From: Amanita rubescens
Taxonomy: Eukaryota; Basidiomycota; Agaricomycetes; Agaricales; Amanitaceae
Reading direction: 5' to 3'
Length of the DNA stretch: 52,994 nt
Assembly (NCBI GenBank): GCA_015039365.1
Contig: WION01000364.1
Coordinates: 1-52,994 of the forward strand
Position numbers and translations under genes: made by a program. This document shows, one piece after another, positions 44,101 to 52,994 of this stretch. The notes beneath the pieces were generated by a model. That model was not told the DNA's origin and did no database searches. It was given only the letters and a program-made list of their open reading frames with translations. Each line of letters begins with the position of its first letter. Within the stretch, counting starts at the first letter, position 1.

Positions 44101-45976
44101 TGTTCGTGAATCTGTTCAAAGTGCGTACTTGTCATATTCTGGAGGTACCCACTAAAGATGCAAAAGCGACCGCTTACCCGCGAGTTCTTCATTGTCTTAA
44201 GAGAGATTTTTGGGAGCATGGGGAAAGACAATACGGAAGATTTGAAGAAAGCACTTCTTGACGAAGTACTGCTGGCAAAAGTGGTCGACTTTGATCGTGA
44301 TTCATTTCAAATTACCTTGAATAATTTATCGGTGTATATCGAGGTCGTTTATCGCGAAGGGTATACTGCAGATACGGTTAAGTGTGAGTTGTGCAGCTTT
44401 CGTCATGGTTCGGAAAGACACTACTTACACCCCTTCAGTTATGGGTCAACTGCTTGTTGGTTTTGCGCGACGTGTATCAGGCGAAGATCATATTGACCCT
44501 TCACCTCTTTTTTCAATACCCACTGTTCTTTCTGAAAATAATCCGGGTCGCATCAAGGTAGGTGGTTACTGTCTTGCATCGGGTGGTTGATATAGCTCGG
44601 TTTAGGACATTGCACCGTACATTGGAACCGCAATCCCTATCATTATCTCAAGGATGCCTGTCGCGTTTAATACTCTTTTTCGACTACTCGCCGCTACCCA
44701 TAGTCTACAGCGTAGGAACGAGTCTGTCATCTTCGCAAATGGTGCTTCCAAATTCGTATTTGATGTCCTTGAAGATGGACTCAAGTCAAAGCAAAAAACG
44801 CCACCGGCTAACTTGACGAACCTGTTGCAAGCCAGTAGGACTATTTCGTAGCGTCATACATGTGGCTGACAGATTAAACAAATTCTAGCTTGTTATTCAT
44901 GACGATAACCCAGAGTGGCTACCATTGGCTGTGACATATCCCGGCTTGTTCATCGATGTTATTGACAATGCTTTGTACTTCCTTCAAAGCTACGAATGGC
45001 CCGAGGCCATGTTAGAAGATGCGTACATGGCTTCGCTGTCTGCTGCCACGGTCATCTGGCATGCTGTTGATCATGATCCTCGAGTGATAGAGAGGTTGGC
45101 TCAGCTAGGGTCCGAGGTACGTAGAGAAGTTTTGATCGTTGTTCCCAATAATGATGCATTCGACGTAGAAACTTGCTCCTACCGATTACAGGATCAGAGC
45201 TTGGAATATGATACTGATGGGCGCTCTCAAGTACTCCAGAAAGAAGTGTGCAGCCGTCCTCCTTCCGTTGCTTGCAGTTTTTTCCAACATACAATTCAAC
45301 GCATTGCGTGCATACGTACAATCGGAAGCCCAAAATTGGGATTATGCGACTGCCAACATTAACCATGCATATCTTGCTATAAAGCTGTGGATGATGGTGT
45401 CTTGCGAGATATCAGCAGAAGAAACCGAAGGAGTGTCAATCACAGCCCGTGTGTGGAACGAATTATGGCCACCATTTGAAAATCTTGCTTTCATTGCAGA
45501 AAAACAGAATGACTTCGATCCGGTATGATACCTGGAATCAATTTGTCTAACGATACTATTTACATTGATACCAGGGTCTTGCATTGTTAATTTCGTCTTC
45601 AGTCGCAGAATTGTTTATTTTCCTCCACTCTCTGCGGACGCCCTTAAGCTCGCAAACGACACTACATGTTGCAACTCTAGACCGTCTAAAGAGTATGGCA
45701 GGCATGGACGCAACAAATAGAAAGGTTTGATTTAGTTCCTGACTGAGACGGTTTCGTACCCATTACTTCGCGAAGGTAACACGCGCTATTCAGAATCTGT
45801 CTCAGCCGCCTCCAACTTCTTTGCCATTGGAAGTGCTGGTTAACCAGGCGTCAAAAGAAATTGTTGCTGCGGAGAAATTGAGAGTTTTGGAGTCAAAGAA
45901 GGAGATTAGGGGACAGACAGACCCAAAGCGACCAGGGGTAGACCGCTTTAGAAGGGACATCCGGTTGGCAATTTGA
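38169..45976 (+). CDS. Very large UNC80-like protein with paired C1-type cysteine clusters
   Basis: A 7.8 kb gene with many introns encodes about 2,200 residues. The start is at 38169 (MVSPPSLRINTANTSASDVA). A Ser-rich N-terminus precedes long alpha-helical sequence ('HAPELLMQCVSVLASVIQED'). Two C1-like clusters follow: CxxC/CxxC/HxxC at 39752-39829 ('CHSC', 'CPLC', 'HFDC') and again at about 39970-40105 ('CFGC', 'CASC', 'HTDC'). The rest resembles HEAT-like helical repeats ('HFLRFVAFVSEARDLKNGIS', 'LRNADTDV'-free), ending 'KEIVAAEKLRVLESKKEIRG' and 'DPKRPGVDRFRRDIRLAI'. That ending and the size fit fungal proteins annotated with the UNC80 C-terminal domain. In animals UNC80 is part of the NALCN cation-leak channel complex; fungi have the related channel Cch1. 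The assignment is tentative. It is divergent from the DUF4211 gene with 59 bp between starts. Confidence 0.55.
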
Positions 45977-46031
45977 AGAAATTAGGATATATTCCCTTAC
46001 TTAGACACGTAGTAGAAGTCCGTCATATGGC

Positions 46032-46396
46032 CTAGGCTGCGCGCAACCTAGCTTTCTGGGCCTTTTTCTTGTTCTCTTTAACTATGGTCGTCCCTACGAA
46101 GGCACCAATGGCTGACAGGCCAACGACAAGGAGGAAAGCGGGTATCCTTACGGCCCATTCCCTGGGGGGGAAATAGGAATGGATTTGGCTTGAAGAGTCG
46201 AAGAACGGCTGTTGAACGATTTCGTAAAGTCGAACTTCAAACATTGAAAAGGACATGTACCAGAAGGATTGCCCAGAAGGTATAGTACGCGAAAATTGCC
46301 GACGCTGCTAGCAACATGACGCTACCGAAGAGTTTGTCGCTTGCACCCTGAATTTTGAATGAGTTGAGGAACAGATGAGGAGTTTGGAGGTACCAT
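46032..46396 (-). CDS. DPM2: Dolichol-phosphate mannose synthase regulatory subunit DPM2
   Basis: A small three-exon gene of about 85 codons. I place the start at 46396, where the ATG is followed at once by a GT donor, so the first coding exon is the start codon alone. Exon 2 reads 'GASDKLFGSVMLLAASAIFA' then 'YYTFWAILL' (first membrane helix). After a 53 bp intron exon 3 gives 'PFFDSSSQIHSYFPPREWAV' and 'RIPAFLLVVGLSAIGAFVGT' (second helix), ending with a Lys-rich cytosolic tail 'KENKKKAQKARLRAA'. Two TM helices around the 'QPFFDSSSxIHxYFPxREWA' loop are the DPM2 hallmark. The protein stabilises DPM synthase in the ER membrane and thereby supports N-glycosylation, O-mannosylation and GPI anchors. 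It is divergent from TRS120 with 64 bp between starts. Confidence 0.88.
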
Positions 46397-46460
46397 TGTA
46401 ATGTGCGGTAGTACTAGTTGTAGATCAACCTCCGATTCTGAGGTGGCTGGTTGCCACTAG

Positions 46461-49400
46461 ATGGACAATTTTGCATTCGCTTCACTCGCTCACGTTCGCA
46501 TCCTGCTAGTGCCTGTGGGCGCAATACCCAGAACAACCTTCGAAAGGCTCGCAACTGAAGTCAGGAGCTTCGAAACGATCCGTCTTGGAGATATACCTGC
46601 AGATGCAAAGGATGAACGAGGTTTGTTCGCAGCGACTACTACTACATTCTCTATTGACCCAGTCGTAGCACGCTTTATGCCCAACCCGCTGTCCACAGGA
46701 CATCTCTTACTAAGTTTCCCAACACATCCGCCCCCGCATTCCCATCTTCCGCTATCATTATTTCGACCTTCACACTTTCCCCTTGCTGTCATTGGAGTTG
46801 CTGTATGTTCTCAAAGCGAGTCCTTATCGTCAATACATACTCAATTCAACGAGTCTTTGATTGACTTTTTTCCACCTGGGAGCGTCTTTCCCCTGGCCAA
46901 GAACTGTTTCGTGTATGATGAAAGCGAAGAGGGCAGTTTGAACCTCACTGACAGCTTGCCTGGTCTTGTGGTCATACCCAAAGTTATGGGACAAAAAAAA
47001 CTCTACATTGGAACATTGCTGGCTGGTTTATGTTCAAACATTTTGGAGGGATTTGCAATATTGGTTCGTTTGATACGTCAGCCAACAGAATACCTTTCAC
47101 ATCTATTTCGATGCAGATTCAGACATTGGAAATCCCTGTAGGAAACGAATATTTAAATTCGTCATTGTTGCCTCTCTTACCACCTCAAACGGAATTACCC
47201 AGTCGTCTTGGCGCAATCGCCTCTTATCATGTCAACGCCGACCTAACGAAGCAGAGTGTAGCATTAGGCCCTGCCCCAGCCGGCAAACGGACACCGGCGG
47301 GGCCCGCTCGTCGCCAGTCGACATTGATTGCGCCTGCGCCGAAAAAAAGAATGACCACCATAGGAGTTGCTTCGTCCCACGGGAGGCTATACAAAGTTTT
47401 GGGTGATCTCTTTTTGCTAGCGGGGAGGGTCAATGACGCGCTAGTATGGTGCGTTGTGTTAGCACCGCTGCTTTAGCATTTCTTTAGCTCCACATAGGTA
47501 TGTGGAGGCATTACAGTTGTTCAAAAACTCTCAAGATTTCGCCTGGCATGCATCAGTTCTCGAGGGGATGGCTACTCTTTCAGTCGTAGAGGCATGGACA
47601 GCTGGCCAAGGTTTAGTCCGTCCTATTCTCGCAATTTATGCAAATCGCTGTATTGATATATGCCCTTCAGCATAGCTCGTTATCTTCTTCCAGAGAACCC
47701 TGGTCGGACGTATCAGAAAAACTCTCACAGGCTGCTAGTCTATACCAAAAATCGGCGATTCCTGAAGGCGAACAGAACTATGCTCACCTTTCATTATTAT
47801 ACACGACCTGTGTTTTACGGCACGCGTCTCTCTTCTTTTCCATATGGTCAGCCAAAGGGTGGGGACCCCTAGCTTTCACGACGATGCTGCAACCCGGGCC
47901 GACGCCTTACTTGCCTCCAACGCTCTCCCACGAAGAAAGCTCAGTGTGGTCTAACCTGGAAAGATTAAGTTCTTTGTCAGGAGTGACGCGGTCTTCAATA
48001 TCATCTATCATCGCACAAGCGCACGGGCCATGGTTGCTTCACGTTGCTCCTCGTGAACGCATAGGCATTTTGGAAGTTATGGCTAGCCTATACGCATGTT
48101 TAGGGTACAGACGCAAGGAAGTTTACATCCTCAGGGAGGTTCTGGGGTGCATTATGGATCTTGTTGTATGCGGCCGGGAAGAGGATGGTCTCAGTAGGCC
48201 GACGAATGTACCGGAGACCAGTGGTCTTGGTCTTCGGGGCCATGTGAAAGGTCCACCTTCGGGCGATGGTGCTATGGGCATCAGGTTCGGCGAAAGAGAT
48301 GACGGTAATGACAGTGTTCTGCGACTTTTGAAACACATCTGTAAGGTTCTTGGCGTCGACCTAGATGCTGTGAAGATGGTGACCACAGATGAGGAATTGG
48401 ATCAAGACGGCCAGCAAACAAGCTCATCCGAGTCAGATACAGATAATGTTTGTCAGGACTTGCATGGCTGGCCAGAGTTGCAAGTTGGTGTTGTCAGGGA
48501 AGCAGTTGCGGTGGCAGAGGCTTTGCCAGGTAGGATAGTGTTCGATTCGCTGAAATTCAACTGTCAATCCTCCTTCGATAGATTTTCCAGCAGTTGCACA
48601 GTTTGCAGCCTCATCTTTAAAAACTCTCCGGTCAAATCTGACACCCGCAGATCAATTTCATCTGTATTCAACGTCTGCTCGGGCGCTATCCACTGCACGC
48701 AGGAGAGGTGATTTAAGAAGAATCGAATATTGGTCGGGACAACCAATCGTCAATATCAGCATCACACCGTAAGTAAGTATTCGTAGCTACTGAAGGCTCC
48801 TGACTTGGCAAAAAAAAAGCATACCCTTGATCCGCCTTCCTATTGCGAAACCTATCTCAGCTCTGCAACCAAGAATCTCTGATATTGCCCCTATACTGAC
48901 GGGGGCCGTAGACCCTTTCCTTTACAATCCTCGTAAAGCCGTTACCGGTGAAGTTAGCCGAGTTCTCTTCCTTTCATCTGCATTGCTCAGTTGTCACTGT
49001 TAGAGTAAAACTCTCGTCGTTCAGAATGAAAGTCTCGAATTTAATGTAACACTCCATAACCCATATGTGTTTGACTTGGAGATCCAATCATTATCGCTCA
49101 GGTGAAGTTACTCGTAATTTTTCCTTGGAAGTTCATTCAATTCGTTCAATTCGCTTGCAGTACATCAGGAGTGGAGTTCGTCTCGCAGCCAGCCAGGATT
49201 ACTATTCCTGGTGATTCTATACAGCAAGTTATCATCTCTGGCAAACCTCTGTCAAGTGGGTCGTTAGTAATCCGCGGTTGCTCCATCCAGGCTCCTGGAG
49301 GAGCGTCCCGCGAATTTATATTACCACTATTAACAAGCCAAGAGGAAGAACGACTAGCTCGTAGGAGAAGCGCCATAGCTTGTGAAAGTGGTCGATGGAA

Positions 49401-51090
49401 GTATTCAGGGCTTGAGTGCTTTCCCTGGGCACAAAAGAGAGTCAGTGGCGTCATCCATTCTGCTACTCAAACCACTGCGCGTTTTCTTGAATGTCAAGTC
49501 GTCCCCGAACTGCCGCTACTACGAATCAGACGCACGTCGGTCACTCATGGTGCAGTGATGCTTTATGAAGGAGAGAAGTAGGTTTTTTACTTTCCTATTA
49601 TGAACCACTTACTTAGGTTTATCAGGTCCCCCATAAGAATCACCGTTGAGAATGTTTCCTATCTGCCGATCGACTTTGTTCGGCTGGTTTTTGACGACTC
49701 TACCGTTGGACCAGCACAACAATCTCTTGCTGATGGGGAGCTGTCAGTTTTCGACACGTATGAAACAGAATATAACCTGTTGAACAGACCAGTCCTGTCA
49801 TGTAAGAAAGATGAGGGGGCGATCATTATTCCACCTGGTCAAAGTCATACACTCTCCATTCAATGCTACGGAAAATTCGGTTGGTGAGTCTTCCCGAAAT
49901 ATAGTATCATTTCTGGTTGACAATGTAGTAGCACAAATGGAACCATCCATATATCTTATGCTTATGCACAGCGACCAGAAGCCGAAACGACAAAAGTTTT
50001 CCATACTCGACAACTCTCGTACTCGATGGTAGTCACTGTTTATCAGATGCTCGAATGTTACGGGATGGAAATTCTACCGCATCCGTCGTATCCAGCGGCT
50101 GGAAAAGACGTCGATGAGGTTCTGCTAACCAACCAGTCGGGCTGGTGCCTCTTCTCTGTTGATGTCCGGAATACGTATGGATCACCATTTGATGTCACGC
50201 TGGAAAGAGTTCAAGAAGGTGGGTTATCTTCTATTATATACGATATGTGGAAAATAACTCGATGCCAGGCGCAGACCCAGCTTCCGCGACAGTGACGATA
50301 CCGCCAGGCTCTACAACCAAGTATGTTGGTAATCCTCGTCCCAATGAATACAACAGTGACGTTCGACCAGGCTTTTGATTCCATTGAAGAAATTTTCACT
50401 CTCATATGATCTATTGTCAAAGCCTATCCCAACGTTGTCGGATAGACAATTTGTGGTAACGAAGTCTAATCTCTCCACCTCCGAACAGCAGCTGCAACGT
50501 GAATTATTTTGGTATCGTGAAGAGTTGTTCAAAATCGTACGTGGCCGTTGGCATGAGGTGAACAAATTTCTAAACCATTTTTTGACAAATAACTGAGCTT
50601 TTCTCAGTCGGGGGGAACACGTTCAGGAGAGCTCTCTTTGAGAAAACAGAGGATGACACTATCGATGCTGGAGGCGATTAGAATGGAAAATGTCCAGATT
50701 GAGCTAATGCTGACGACTCCCGATGGCGCTCCTGTTACTGAACCGAATGGTTTCGTTTGCCTGAGAGCTTTGGTCAAGAATGTTTCTTGTGTGTATTTTG
50801 CATTTCCCTGCGACTTAAAAGTTGAAATATATTTTGCAGCATCTGCGGGTGTTTTTGTCATGAATCTCAATATGGAGCCCAGTGATGATATCCTGTACGA
50901 GGGTGTTATCCAAGATGTACCTCTAGGACGTCTGGAACCCGGTACATCCCGTGAAATAGACACAATTGTCTGTTTCTTGGCACATGGTTATTTTGAAGTT
51001 TTAGCCGAAGTAAGATTGGTAGAAGCCGGCCAAGTCAGTAAGGCTGGAATTGGGTATTTGAAAGTCGCTCTTCCGGGTGATCTTCGTTGA
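46461..51090 (+). CDS. TRS120: TRAPP II complex subunit Trs120 (TRAPPC9)
   Basis: A 4.6 kb multi-exon gene encodes about 1,300 residues. The start at 46461 gives 'MDNFAFASLAHVRILLVPVG' and 'FETIRLGDIPADAKDERGLF', then 'GHLLLSFPTHPP'. Conserved core blocks are 'LPSRLGAIASYHVNADLTKQ', 'GRLYKVLGDLFLLAGRVNDA', 'YVEALQLFKNSQDFAWHASV' then 'LEGMATLSVVEAWTAGQGL', and 'HGPWLLHVAPRERIGILEVM' then 'ASLYACLGYRRKEVYILREV'. The second half has beta-sandwich-like segments ('GVEFVSQPARITIPGDSIQQ', 'NRPVLSCKKDEGAIIIPPGQ'), ending 'EAGQVSKAGIGYLKVALPGD'. Trs120 is specific to TRAPP II, the exchange factor for Ypt31/32 at the late Golgi. Many introns are short and I did not fix all of their borders. Confidence 0.87.
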
Positions 51091-51172
51091 TCTGGAGCTA
51101 TGGCCGTATACTATACGATATATTCAAATAATACAGTCTTGCTATAAATTCTGCAATAATGGTGTCAGATAT

Positions 51173-51720
51173 TCAATCATACTCAGAATCATCTTGCTTA
51201 AAAGCAGCAGCATATGCCATAATTGTCCCATATACTAGTCTTTAAGCTGTTTAGGCTCAAGATGCAGCACAAAAGAAGGAACATACCCTCCCCCGACGAT
51301 AGACATTACACAAGCTTTTGAGTTGATGATTTCCGAGTGGGCGAGAACAATCGGAAAGGCAAAGCCTGTGACAACGATAATAGCAGTGATAAAGCGTCCA
51401 ACATCAATTGGACCGGCGCCATCTTCAAAACTTGTTGCGTATTCGTCTGCACCGCAGCAATGAGGAAAGATCGCATTGGGAATGGGGGCAAGGACAAATG
51501 TCAGGGCTTCATAGTCACCGGTGTGAACATTAAAATGTAGCATCATGGCAAGGACCCGTACCAACGAGAAGTGGTAGCCAATTATTCCATAGAGCACAGG
51601 AGAGGATGATGAGTAGGAAGCCTACTGCAAGGACAAAGGATAGCAAGATAACGGCTTGAAAGAAATGTAAGAATGGGGCAAGAAGGCTGCAATGTGCTTA
51701 CTTCTTAAGCCGGCAGCCAT
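51173..51720 (-). CDS. VPS55: Vps55 / LEPROT family endosomal membrane protein
   Basis: Four exons encode about 140 residues with four predicted membrane helices. The start at 51720 gives 'MAAGLRTVILLSFVLAVGFL' then 'LIILSCALWNNWLPLLVALT'. The family signature 'FVLAPIPNAIFPHCCGADEY' is followed by 'GPIDVGRFITAIIVVTGFAF', 'PIVLAHSEIINSKACVMSIV' and, across the last intron, 'GGGVYGTIMAYAAAFKQDD'. Vps55 acts with Vps68 in late-endosome to vacuole traffic in yeast; the animal relative is the leptin receptor overlapping transcript protein. The insertion 'YATSFEDGA' before 'GPIDVGRF' is short and normal for the family. Confidence 0.92.
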
Positions 51721-52026
51721 GAAGTACGAGTGTGGTGCACTGGCTGGGAGTTGTCGGACAAGGCAATGTGGTACACAACAAGTAAATGCAATATCAAACA
51801 CATGTAAATCATACTATTACGATAGGTGCAGAGGCAAGAGGCATTAAAGTTACAAACTAAAAGGAACTACGCGAATTGCTGGACATATATATGTATGATG
51901 GTGGTCTATAAGTTAGTGTCCTAAGACTAAAGTAATTGGCAAGAGGAATCGATGAATTGCTTTTCCCGAAGCAGGTTCAGAATATCATACAGTCCTAGTA
52001 ATAATACAACGAGAGGCGGTATGCTT
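51721..52026. other. Spacer between VPS55 start and kinesin-5 stop
   Basis: About 306 bp, both genes being on the minus strand. It should hold the VPS55 promoter and the kinesin 3' UTR. An AT-rich run with 'gacatatatatgtatgatgg' at about 51880-51900 could be a promoter element, but it is far (about 170 bp) from the VPS55 start. No gene seen. Confidence 0.4.
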
Positions 52027-52994
52027 CTATTTCCGCCTGGAAACACGCGTAGAATACATATTCTTGAAGTCAACCAATGCCGTAGGGGGTTGTATTGTGG
52101 ATCTGGTAGCCCTTTTAGTCGCTGGCGGCCGTGCATTAAACGAAGGCGCAGGGATGGGTATTGAAGTAGTTGACGAGAGCGAAGATATTAAAGATGTTGA
52201 GGATTCAGGCGACATGACTAAGTCTGGTGTAGGAGATTTAGGGCGCCGGGCTGATGTTTCTGCGTCGTCGTCTGTATCGATGCTGCTGTCGACATGAGAC
52301 TTGGGCGGAGTCATACTATTCTCCACATTGGTCGTTTGACTTCTCCACGCCTTCAAAATCTCATCTCGACTCTTTGTTAATTCCCATTGGTCAACAAGCT
52401 CCCATGCTCGTTTTCGAGGTGTAGATCCTGTCGGCACGTCATCTCTTATCCCGTCAGAAGTCAAAGCTTTAGTCGCGTTCCGTGTAATATCGAGCTGAGC
52501 AGAAATATTCTTCTGGTGCGACAATGTTAATTTTCTAAGATCGGTTGTCTAGAAACCATCGTAAGTTTCTGTAAAAGTTGGACACAAGCGCAACGGACCT
52601 CTGACGCGATACTATCAGCCGCATTCTTCACGTGGCGGGTCATGTTACCGAATGCCTTAGAGAGACCTTGGTACTCAGACTGAATTCCTGACGTCAAGGC
52701 CGACGTCGTCTCCAGTCGCGCTCTCTTAGCTCGTCCATATTCTTTGAATGCTATCGCCAAAAAAGGAAGATCAGGTGTATTATTCTCGAGGGAAGACTGA
52801 AACGCTTGACATTCGGTACATGACAAGGACATAGCCTGGGTGGAGTGGCGTATCGTGTTTGAATAGGAATCCACTGCTTCGGTGGCTGCAGCGTGCATGA
52901 CTTCCAAGTTGGAAGCAACATTTTGGCGTATTCCGTCGAGAGACTTCAGGAGCATCGTAGGTCATTGACATCAAGAGAATGTTAGGATACCCAC
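52027..52994 (-). CDS. Kinesin-5 (BimC/Cut7/Eg5) C-terminal part, cut at window end
   Basis: Only the tail of the gene is inside the window. It encodes a coiled-coil region ('LKSLDGIRQNVASNLEVMHA', 'AFKEYGRAKRARLETTSALT', 'QYQGLSKAF'-like stretch near 52670) and then the BimC box 'TPRKRAWELVDQWELTKSRD' starting at about 52422. This box is the conserved Cdk1-phosphorylated site (Thr of TPRKR) of kinesin-5 motors. A Ser/Thr/Pro-rich tail follows, ending 'VSRRK' at 52027. Kinesin-5 tetramers slide antiparallel spindle microtubules. The motor head must lie to the right, beyond 52994. One intron near 52525-52560 joins the coiled coil to the BimC part. Confidence 0.82.

Overview
This window looks like nuclear DNA of a mushroom-forming basidiomycete (Agaricomycetes). 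Genes are dense, on both strands, and split by many introns of about 45-60 bp with GT..AG ends and CTAAC/CTGAC-like branch sites. Several families are typical of that group: a DUF6534 membrane protein, a divergent kinase-like protein and a Crinkler/RHS-like NTPase protein. No rRNA, tRNA, CRISPR or bacterial operon was found. Gene models were built by reading each frame, locating splice sites and joining exons by family resemblance; no alignment was run.

Layout from left to right: DUF6534 7-TM protein (-, cut by the window start); class I methyltransferase (-) head-to-head with a sphingoid base kinase (+); RNase P subunit Rpp40 (-) head-to-head with mitochondrial dehydratase Htd2 (+), whose start codons overlap; PRCC-type protein (-); 8 kb alpha-1,3-glucan synthase (-) head-to-head with a Ste11-type MAPKKK (+); tRNA dimethyltransferase Trm1 (-); Atx1 copper chaperone (-); LAT-type amino acid permease (-); unknown protein (-); exosome subunit Mtr3 (-) head-to-head with an NSRP1-like splicing protein (+); kinase-like protein (-) head-to-head with an RRM protein (+); TAF13 (-); a 2.8 kb unit with long inverted repeats around a 5'-truncated Crinkler/RHS-like gene; DUF4211 protein (-) head-to-head with a very large UNC80-like protein (+); DPM2 (-) head-to-head with Trs120 (+); VPS55 (-); and the C-terminal part of a kinesin-5 (-, cut by the window end).

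Most genes are housekeeping: RNA processing (Rpp40, Trm1, Mtr3, NSRP1, RRM protein), transcription (TAF13), secretion and trafficking (DPM2, Trs120, VPS55), cell wall and signalling (glucan synthase, Ste11), lipid and mitochondrial metabolism (LCB kinase, Htd2). Seven divergent pairs have 207 bp or less between start codons. The accessory part is the inverted-repeat unit at about 33.6-36.4 kb, squeezed between the 5' end of TAF13 and the 3' end of the DUF4211 gene. The two observations most worth a second look are this unit and the Rpp40/Htd2 pair, which recalls the vertebrate RPP14-HTD2 linkage.
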